The notes beneath the pieces are model-generated. The model was not told the origin of the DNA. It ran no database searches and was given only the letters and a program-made list of their open reading frames with translations. Of a stretch of DNA of 64,000 nucleotides, positions 18,761 through 24,991 are shown one piece after another. Position numbers and translations under genes: made by a program. This DNA comes from UBA4810 sp002479215 (GTDB taxonomy: Bacteria; Desulfobacterota; Syntrophia; Syntrophales; Smithellaceae), in the NCBI GenBank assembly GCA_049514435.1, contig JBEKVB010000007.1, forward strand, positions 62,001-126,000. The letters run 5' to 3'. How positions within the stretch are numbered: the first letter of the stretch is position 1; every line of letters starts with the position of its first letter.

Positions 18761-18874
18761 GTGAAAGTCAGATCGTCTGTGAAAAAAATATGTGAGAAAT
18801 GCAAGATCATCAAACGAAAAGGTGTTTTGCGGGTAATTTGCGAAAACCCTAAGCATAAGCAGCGTCAAGGCTAG
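18761..18874 (+). CDS. rpmJ: 50S ribosomal protein L36
   Basis: A 37-aa frame starts at GTG 18761 with GGGAG upstream and ends at TAG 18872-18874. It begins MKVRSSVKKICEKCK and ends ENPKHKQRQG, the standard short zinc-binding L36 with the CxxC...C...H ligand pattern. It lies between infA and rpsM as expected. Confidence 0.95.
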   Translation: MKVRSSVKKICEKCKIIKRKGVLRVICENPKHKQRQG

Positions 18875-18898
18875 TTTTTTAAGTCAGGAGGTTATTAG

Positions 18899-19267
18899 GT
18901 GGCACGAATTTCAGGTGTTGATTTACCGAAAAATAAGAGAATGGAAGTTGCCTTGACATACATTTATGGTATTGGTCAAACTAAGGCGAAACAAATCCTA
19001 AAAGACGCTGGTGTAAGTCCGGATACAAGAACTGACGAACTTGCCGATTCGGAAATATCAGCAATTAGAAATATAATTGATAAAGATCTTAAGGTTGAAG
19101 GTGACTTAAGACGTGATATATCTATGTCTATTAAGAGATTAATGGATATTGGCGCATACCGTGGTTTACGGCATCGTAAAGGTCTACCTGTAAGGGGACA
19201 AAGAACTCATACGAATAGCCGAACAAGAAAAGGGCCGCGGCGCTCTATCGCGGGCAAGAAAAAATAA
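18899..19267 (+). CDS. rpsM: 30S ribosomal protein S13
   Basis: S13 (122 aa) forms head-body bridges with the 50S subunit. ARISGVDLPKNKRMEVALTY, the YIYGIGQTKAKQIL helix-two-turns-helix and RGLRHRKGLPVRGQRTHTN are conserved. GTG start after AGGAGG. Confidence 0.97.
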   Translation: MARISGVDLPKNKRMEVALTYIYGIGQTKAKQILKDAGVSPDTRTDELADSEISAIRNIIDKDLKVEGDLRRDISMSIKRLMDIGAYRGLRHRKGLPVRGQRTHTNSRTRKGPRRSIAGKKK

Positions 19268-19295
19268 TTTGATTACTCTGTGATCCGGAGGGAAA

Positions 19296-19688
19296 ATGGT
19301 CAAGGCAGTCAGAAAGACGGGAAAGAAAAAGGAAAAGAAAAATATTACCGAGGGGGTTGCGCACATACAATCCACTTTTAATAATACAATTGTAACAATT
19401 ACCGATTTGAGCGGCAATGTAGTTGCGTGGTCATCGGCTGGTTTGCAGGGATTTAAGGGATCGCGCAAGAGCACTCCTTTCGCGGCACAAATGGCGGCGG
19501 AAGATGCTGTGCGCAAGGCGAAGGAACAGGGAATGCGTAAAGTACAAGTATATATAAAGGGTCCAGGAGCTGGTCGTGAGTCAGCATTGAGATCATTACA
19601 GCTTGCCGGTCTCACTATTACTATGATTCGTGATGTGACACCTGTTCCACACAATGGATGCAGACCACCAAAGCGTCGCAGAGTATAA
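19296..19688 (+). CDS. rpsK: 30S ribosomal protein S11
   Basis: S11 (130 aa) lines the mRNA exit and E site. HIQSTFNNTIVTITDLSGN and the ending DVTPVPHNGCRPPKRRRV are diagnostic. The basic N-terminal segment is slightly Lys-rich but of normal length. Confidence 0.97.
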   Translation: MVKAVRKTGKKKEKKNITEGVAHIQSTFNNTIVTITDLSGNVVAWSSAGLQGFKGSRKSTPFAAQMAAEDAVRKAKEQGMRKVQVYIKGPGAGRESALRSLQLAGLTITMIRDVTPVPHNGCRPPKRRRV

Positions 19689-19717
19689 TTAATAATTAGA
19701 AAATCAGGGAGGCTTTT

Positions 19718-20347
19718 TTGGCAAGATATATAGATTCCTCATGTAGGTTATGTCGCCGTGAAGGGTTGAAACTTTTTCTTAAAGGCGATAGGTGCTATTC
19801 GGAAAAATGTGCCTTTGAAAGAAGGGGGTATGCTCCGGGAGATCATGGTCAGGCGCATAAGAAACAGCATTCTGATTATGGTGTTCAGTTGCGTGAAAAG
19901 CAAAAGCTCAAAAGGATGTATGGGCTTTTAGAAAAGCAGTTTAGGGGGTATTTTGAAAAGGCCGATCAGCAAAAAGGTATTACGGGTACAAATTTGCTGG
20001 TGTTTCTAGAAAGAAGGCTGGATAACATGATTTTTCGTATGGGATTTACTAATTCCAGAGTAGAAGCAAGGCAATTAATAACCCACAGCCATTTTTTAGT
20101 TAACGGTAAAGCGGTTAATATCCCGTCATATTTGCTTAAGGCAGGAGATGAAATTTGCGTTAAGGAAGGCAGCCGTAAGATAACGCGGATAATGGGAGCA
20201 ATGGAAACTGTAGCCAGACGCGGTGTGCCTCATTGGTTGGAATTGGATAAAGAGAACTTCAAGGCATCTATTAAAATGTTGCCGGTAAGGGAAGATTTAA
20301 CCATGCCGGTGCAAGAACAACTTATTGTAGAACTTTGTTCGAAGTAA
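19718..20347 (+). CDS. rpsD: 30S ribosomal protein S4
   Basis: S4 (209 aa) is a primary 16S rRNA binder. The N-domain has the four-Cys zinc-type pattern (CRLCRREG ... CYSEKC) found in one S4 subclass. The S4 RNA-binding domain is seen as ERRLDNMIFRMGFTNSRVEA followed by HFLVNGKAVNIPSY. TTG start at 19718 after GGGAGG. Confidence 0.96.
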   Translation: MARYIDSSCRLCRREGLKLFLKGDRCYSEKCAFERRGYAPGDHGQAHKKQHSDYGVQLREKQKLKRMYGLLEKQFRGYFEKADQQKGITGTNLLVFLERRLDNMIFRMGFTNSRVEARQLITHSHFLVNGKAVNIPSYLLKAGDEICVKEGSRKITRIMGAMETVARRGVPHWLELDKENFKASIKMLPVREDLTMPVQEQLIVELCSK

Positions 20348-20385
20348 AATAATTTTTATAAACCAGCTAAAGGGTGGGTTTGATT

Positions 20386-21375
20386 ATGCAGAGGAACTGG
20401 TCGAGTTTAATTCGTCCCAAGCGCATTGATGTTGATAATGCGACGCATACGCGGTTGTATGGAGAATTTACCATTCAGCCTTTGGAAAGGGGCTTTGGCA
20501 TAACTTTAGGCAATGCGTTGAGGAGGGTATTGCTTTCTTCAATTCAGGGCGCTGCTATTGTTTCTGTGAAGATTGATGGCGTATTGCATGAATTTTCAAC
20601 TCTTCCCGGAATTAAAGAAGACATAACCGATATTATTTTGAACTTAAAAGGCGTTCGGTTTAGATTGGGACAAGCGGACACAAAAGAAGTACGCATCAAT
20701 GTAGATCATGCCGGGCCTATTACAGCAGCCGATATAATCACTGACGGAACAATTGAAGTTTTGAATCCGGAACACTATATTGCCACTGTATCCGGTAAAG
20801 GAAAGTTTAAGGTCGAGCTTGTAGTTAAAATGGGAAAAGGATACCTTCCGGCGAAAAAAGAACTTGATCCTGATCAACCTGAAGGGACTATCAATATTGA
20901 TGCTATTTTTTCGCCGGTTAAAAAAGTAAATTATGTCGTTTCGCACGCGCGTGTCGGTCAAATAACAGATTATGACAAACTTGTGCTTGAAGTATGGACT
21001 GACGGCAGTGTAAATCCTGAAGATGCGATTGCCTATTCCGCAAAAATATTGAAACAACAAGTGGACGTATTTATAAATTTTGAAGAAGTTGAGGAAGAAG
21101 TTCCACCTATAAAAGAAGATGAAAAAGGGGATATAAACAAAGTTTTGTTACGGTCAGTAGAGGATTTGGAGCTTTCTGTCCGCTCTGCTAATTGTTTGAA
21201 AAACGCCGGAATAAACACAATTGGAGAGTTAGTACAAAAGACAGAAGCGGAGATGCTTAAAACAAAGAATTTTGGCCGTAAATCATTGAGTGAAATTAAA
21301 GATATTCTTGGTGAATATAGTTTAACTTTTGGGATGAATCTTGATCTTGATCAGTGGGAAGAAAAAGACCAGTAG
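20386..21375 (+). CDS. rpoA: DNA-directed RNA polymerase subunit alpha
   Basis: The alpha subunit (329 aa from ATG 20386) has the N-terminal assembly domain (GFGITLGNALRRVLLSSI), a short linker, and a C-terminal domain with SVRSANCLKNAGINTIGEL and KNFGRKSLSEI, the surface that binds UP elements and activators. The open frame begins at a GTG 12 bases upstream, but AAGGGTGGG is spaced correctly for ATG 20386. Confidence 0.97.
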   Translation: MQRNWSSLIRPKRIDVDNATHTRLYGEFTIQPLERGFGITLGNALRRVLLSSIQGAAIVSVKIDGVLHEFSTLPGIKEDITDIILNLKGVRFRLGQADTKEVRINVDHAGPITAADIITDGTIEVLNPEHYIATVSGKGKFKVELVVKMGKGYLPAKKELDPDQPEGTINIDAIFSPVKKVNYVVSHARVGQITDYDKLVLEVWTDGSVNPEDAIAYSAKILKQQVDVFINFEEVEEEVPPIKEDEKGDINKVLLRSVEDLELSVRSANCLKNAGINTIGELVQKTEAEMLKTKNFGRKSLSEIKDILGEYSLTFGMNLDLDQWEEKDQ

Positions 21376-21430
21376 CATAAGGTACCATTATATCTCGCGA
21401 TTTGATTGTTAGGAAAGGAAAATATCGGCA

Positions 21431-21952
21431 ATGTATCATGGTAAGGCGGGCAGGAAGCTGGGAAGAACTTCCAGCCATAAGGAAGCCATGTTTCGCAATA
21501 TGGTAACTTCTATAATTAAACATGAACGTATTCGCACAACTGATTCAAAGGCGAAAGAGGTGAGGAAACTGGCTGAAAAGATGATTACCTTGGGCAAAAA
21601 AGGTAATTTGCATGCGCGTCGTCAGGCTCTGGCTTTTGTAAGGGATAAAACTTTAGTAAGTAAACTTTTTGGGGAACTTACGGAACGTTACCGCAAGCGC
21701 GCAGGCGGTTATACGCGGATAATCAAGGTGGGATACCGTTTCGGCGATAATGCCCCTGTTTCCATTCTGGAATTTATTCCTGAGGAGAAAAAGAAAGAAA
21801 AAGCAAAACCTAAGGCAAAAGGTAAAGCGAAAGAAAAGGATAAAGAGAAACTAGTTTTGGAATCTATTCCTGAGGAGAAAAAGAAAGAAAAAGCAAAACC
21901 TAAGGTCAAAAGTAAAGTCAAAAAGGAAGAGAAAGAAAAATCAGCTGAATAG
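21431..21952 (+). CDS. rplQ: 50S ribosomal protein L17 with repeated Lys/Glu-rich tail
   Basis: L17 core (residues 1-116) is normal: MYHGKAGRKLGRTSSHKEAM through GDNAPVSILEF. The family usually ends there, but this protein runs to 173 aa. The extra ~57 residues are almost all Lys, Glu, Ala and Pro, and contain two near-identical copies of IPEEKKKEKAKPK. The tail probably arose by a 90-bp in-frame tandem duplication. It is the last gene of the ribosomal block. Confidence 0.94.
   Translation: MYHGKAGRKLGRTSSHKEAMFRNMVTSIIKHERIRTTDSKAKEVRKLAEKMITLGKKGNLHARRQALAFVRDKTLVSKLFGELTERYRKRAGGYTRIIKVGYRFGDNAPVSILEFIPEEKKKEKAKPKAKGKAKEKDKEKLVLESIPEEKKKEKAKPKVKSKVKKEEKEKSAE
21775..21905 (+). repeat. 90-bp-period direct repeat inside rplQ
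   Basis: Bases 21775-21815 recur almost exactly at 21865-21905, an offset of exactly 90 bp (30 codons). Both copies encode the IPEEKKKEKAKPK segment of the L17 tail. The exact codon-level identity points to a recent duplication rather than convergent composition. Confidence 0.9.
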
Positions 21953-21977
21953 AGATAATCTTATATTAGAGGATAAC

Positions 21978-22014
21978 AAAAAAGGCAGGGTTTTGACCCT
22001 GCCTTTTTTGTTTG
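21978..22014 (+). terminator. Rho-independent terminator of the ribosomal block
   Basis: AAAAAAGGCAGGGT pairs with ACCCTGCCTTTTTT around a short loop, giving a GC-rich stem followed by a T run. It lies 25 bases after rplQ. The A-rich 5' side may let it work on the opposite strand too. Confidence 0.93.
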
Positions 22015-22290
22015 TGAAACTCCAATTCCGAAAGCAAAGCGTATAACCTAAAGGTCGCACGTCGGAATTGGCAAGTTGAATCAATGAGACTCGAATTTCA
22101 AAAACGAAATGCGTTGAAATTTCTAAGTCGAATTGATCCCGCCGAAGGCGGAGGGGCTAATAGATACCCGTGGTTAATGAAACTCAGATATTACAAGCGC
22201 AGTGCAGTAATATCTGTAAGCTGAATTAATCCCGCGTGCGAAGCTTAGCGGGGTAATATAATATCCCGCAAAGCGGAGGGTGGAATACCC
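22015..22290. repeat. array of three tandem stem-loop units with covarying arms
   Basis: Three units start with TGAAACTC or TGAGACTC (22015, 22085, 22178). Each continues with an inverted-repeat pair and then a block of pattern YAAGYYGAATYRAT (22072, 22124, 22217). The arms differ between units but are complementary within each: CCAATTCCGA/TCGGAATTGG, GAATTTCAA/TTGAAATTTC and CAGATATTA/TAATATCTG. Small CCCGC...GCGGG hairpins follow units 2 and 3. No coding potential was seen. Confidence 0.8.
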
Positions 22291-22349
22291 GTGATAGTTA
22301 TCTTTTCAGGTCAATAAAGCATTAAGATTTATTCGAAGCGTATCTTATT

Positions 22350-22467
22350 CCAATTCTAAATCAAAGCGCTATCTTTGTTGGTAGCGTCGTCAGCTTCCTC
22401 AACGTACGTACAATACGTCTCGTCGCCTCCTCCTTGCCGCCTCGATATCATCTTTGATTTAGAAATG
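22350..22467. repeat. 118-bp element bounded by 17-bp inverted repeats
   Basis: CCAATTCTAAATCAAAG at 22350-22366 is mirrored by CTTTGATTTAGAAATGG at 22451-22467 with one mismatch. The interior is GC-richer and contains the palindromic CGTACGTAC. It looks like a small non-autonomous mobile or REP-like element located in the convergent gap between rplQ and the minus-strand operon. No family could be named. Confidence 0.7.
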
Positions 22468-22496
22468 GTATTACACAAGTTGGGTTAAGATAAAGG

Positions 22497-23612
22497 CTAG
22501 ATTTTTTCCCTAAGCACATGAATTTCTATTAATGAGGTAGTAACTCTGCTTTTCCCTAGGTAAAAAAAGGTAGTTATCCACAAAGCCAGCAGGAAAATCA
22601 ATACAGCAGGATTCCATATGGCTGCAAATCCTAGTGCTAAATCCGGTGTGCCTACGGGCGTCTCGTTAAATATATACGCAATGAATAAGCCATATAAACA
22701 GGCAATCGAAGCCATGATCTGGTAGCCGGATATTTTTCCTTCTCCGCGGTAATCAGCACGCAGAAATTCAAAGAGCGCCCGCCAGAGTTGTGTTACAGTC
22801 AACGTCAAAACAAACGCAGCCGTTGTAAAACCTTTTAGAAAAAGATAGCAGCCGACAAGGCCGGTTAAACTGTAAATCACGGCTGTCATGGCCTGAATCG
22901 GAATGACTTCACGGCCATCGAGCTCATGAGCATAAGCGATTTTCTTTGTCTTGCCGCTGAAAATAAAATTGTGTCTTTGAAATATTTTATTGATCAAAAG
23001 GGAACAGTCTGCCAGAGGCTTTCCGTAGCAACAACCGAAGCTGATACAAGCCAGCCTGCCGATTCCCTCACCCAGTATATATGCAACTGACATGGCCGCC
23101 AGAGCAATTATTGGGGTAATGTTGAAGCCCAGCCATTTACCTGCCGTTACATTGGTCAGTGCAACGATACATGGAGCGGCAAGGATTCCAATAAAAGATG
23201 CGCCGCCGACAGTAAAAGTGTTCTGCTTATTCTCAATCAAAAAAGCCATCATTTTTGCCGCAGGCAGGCAGGTTGCGAAAAGCAGAGTCAATATAAGTAA
23301 GCTGGCAATAAGCGGTGTGGATAATGACCCTGTCAGAATTAAAAACATGCAAACGGCAAATACTACGGCTGCGGCGTTAAAAAAACCATACCAGGTTAGA
23401 TTCCATCCCTGCCAGCGGCCATCTGATAACCGCCGATATGGAAGGCAGCCGATGATTTGCCATCGTTCATTAGGCAATGTCTGAAATGCCCACCGAAAAA
23501 TAAACGCTAACGCAAGAAAAACAATTATTAAAAAAATTTCATCAAGCATAGTTATATGAGGTTCTGCCTGCATACCGGCGTTTGCGTTTTGATTTGCTAT
23601 GGTGGTATTCAA
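22497..23612 (-). CDS. divergent prolipoprotein diacylglyceryl transferase (Lgt)-like membrane protein
   Basis: This 371-aa protein has about eight hydrophobic segments and the Lgt layout: LTWYGF near the start, GEGIGRLACISFGCCYG in the middle (equivalent to the Lgt GRLGNFING signature with its essential Arg), and LWRALFEFLRADYRGEG near the end. The Lgt HGG motif is replaced by SFIGIL, and the HPSQLYE motif by IPIQAM. Ordinary lipoprotein lipidation is therefore doubtful. TTG 23612 has AGGAG upstream and overlaps the preceding gene by 71 bp; ATG 23549 would reduce the overlap to 8 bp. It is the last gene of a four-gene operon with psd. Confidence 0.75.
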   Translation of the reverse strand: MNTTIANQNANAGMQAEPHITMLDEIFLIIVFLALAFIFRWAFQTLPNERWQIIGCLPYRRLSDGRWQGWNLTWYGFFNAAAVVFAVCMFLILTGSLSTPLIASLLILTLLFATCLPAAKMMAFLIENKQNTFTVGGASFIGILAAPCIVALTNVTAGKWLGFNITPIIALAAMSVAYILGEGIGRLACISFGCCYGKPLADCSLLINKIFQRHNFIFSGKTKKIAYAHELDGREVIPIQAMTAVIYSLTGLVGCYLFLKGFTTAAFVLTLTVTQLWRALFEFLRADYRGEGKISGYQIMASIACLYGLFIAYIFNETPVGTPDLALGFAAIWNPAVLIFLLALWITTFFYLGKSRVTTSLIEIHVLREKI

Positions 23613-23943
23613 TTTTCTCCTGACACATTACGCAAAGCTTGCTCATCGGTGCGGTCATCAGCTTTTTTTGCGATATTGGGTGGCCACAATGGTCGCAAAT
23701 GCCAAAGAGTCCACGATCAATGCGCAGAATGGTTTCCTTGATATCGAGGAGTAAATGCCACTCTTTATCTCGGCAGTTAAGCTCAGTAGCTTTGCTGGCC
23801 TCAACTGCTGCCTGATCAAAGGGATCAGCAAATTTATCATCACTTTTTTTAAGTTTGAGTATTGTATGATTAGCTGATGTACGTAAATCTTCCAATTTTT
23901 GAACCAGAAAATGACGAATAGAAGCTGTTTTATCTTTGTTCAT
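23542..23943 (-). CDS. DksA/TraR-family zinc-finger protein
   Basis: This 133-aa protein has an N-terminal coiled-coil half with DPFDQAAVEA, which resembles the acidic tip of DksA (DxxDxA). The C-terminal C4 zinc finger is CDHCGHPISQKKLM...LCVMCQ. DksA proteins bind the RNA polymerase secondary channel and tune initiation; a specific role here is inferred only from family. The frame is open to 24117, but ATG 23943 with GAAGG upstream gives the normal length. It is placed between psd and the Lgt-like gene, in the same direction. Confidence 0.85.
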   Translation of the reverse strand: MNKDKTASIRHFLVQKLEDLRTSANHTILKLKKSDDKFADPFDQAAVEASKATELNCRDKEWHLLLDIKETILRIDRGLFGICDHCGHPISQKKLMTAPMSKLCVMCQEKIEYHHSKSKRKRRYAGRTSYNYA

Positions 23944-23974
23944 GATGACCTTCTGTTCCCTATGTTTAAAAAAA

Positions 23975-24991
23975 TTAGTTTGACCCTTTATGTGCATAGG
24001 CGCTACCAATGTATGATCGGACTCTGACGTCGGTTTCCACCAGTGATTTACCGAAACCAAGGGAGAAGATGCTTTGGGCGTCCGGATAAAACATATTGGC
24101 GGCAATATCATCGGCAAACCTCACCCTGTCTTTCTGAAATATAAGAACCACCGTAGAGCTGCCTGGACGAAACAGGCTCTTGGGCATGCCTTTTTTGATA
24201 AACATTCCCGTTCCCACAGACAGCGGCTGGTCATATTCTTTCTCGCTGTAGCACTGAACAATGTCACCGATCATTAAGGCCACTACCTCAACCATGGCGA
24301 CAATGCCCGCATGGGATCCTCCCTCTACATCGGTATCAATGATGGTCACGAACCGCTTGTTTTTGGAATAAGGAGTCACTACCGATACTATGGCGTTGGG
24401 ATTACAGGCATGGTAAGAGCCGGATATTGGATAGAAGTCAATAACCTTACCGGCAACCGGTGTGTGATTGTAATGATACTTTTCCGGCGTCAAACGAAAG
24501 ATGGCAAAATCACCATCCCGAAAAGCGGTAAGCCATGTTGCTTTGTTGTGGCTAAGAATTTCCTCGTAGTCGAAAAACTTTCCTTTAATAAATAGGTTGG
24601 ATGTTTCGGCAAAAGACCCAAAGAGCATCCGGGAATCGGCAGGGGAAACAATTGCGCTTGGGTCATTAGGCATTGGACGGCATTGCCAGTAACGAATTTT
24701 CCGCTCAAATATTTTTCTTAAAGAATCCATTTTTTCGGGTGGATCAACACACTCTCCGGCATTGATATTCAGCATCGATTGCAGATTCAAATGGTCTTTC
24801 ATTTTATTAGCCAGAATGCCGTAATAGTTTATGTAACTCAAAAAGCGCGATACTCGTGCACTGGTCAGTCTGCGGAAAATCCAGGGAGATTGTTCACGTA
24901 TATTTGAATACAAAAACTGAACAGCCTGATTCCCATATAATAATTCTGTATTAACTTGCCTTGTATGGCGCTCAATATATTGATGCTTCAC
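23975..24991 (-). CDS. psd: phosphatidylserine decarboxylase family protein
   Basis: This 338-aa protein would convert phosphatidylserine to phosphatidylethanolamine at the inner membrane. Family marks are FRLTPEKYHYNHTPVAGKV (the usual YHR-HxPv-G block), a central GGSHAGIVAMVEVVALMIGDI (the usual G.vaVg...vG.I region) and RPGSSTVVLIF, where the GSS motif is the self-cleavage site that yields the pyruvoyl cofactor. It starts with GTG 24991, overlapping the 816-aa gene stop by 4 bases (GTGA), so the two are translationally coupled. The ~100-residue N-terminal extension resembles the longer eukaryote-like Psd forms. Confidence 0.88.
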   Translation of the reverse strand: MKHQYIERHTRQVNTELLYGNQAVQFLYSNIREQSPWIFRRLTSARVSRFLSYINYYGILANKMKDHLNLQSMLNINAGECVDPPEKMDSLRKIFERKIRYWQCRPMPNDPSAIVSPADSRMLFGSFAETSNLFIKGKFFDYEEILSHNKATWLTAFRDGDFAIFRLTPEKYHYNHTPVAGKVIDFYPISGSYHACNPNAIVSVVTPYSKNKRFVTIIDTDVEGGSHAGIVAMVEVVALMIGDIVQCYSEKEYDQPLSVGTGMFIKKGMPKSLFRPGSSTVVLIFQKDRVRFADDIAANMFYPDAQSIFSLGFGKSLVETDVRVRSYIGSAYAHKGSN

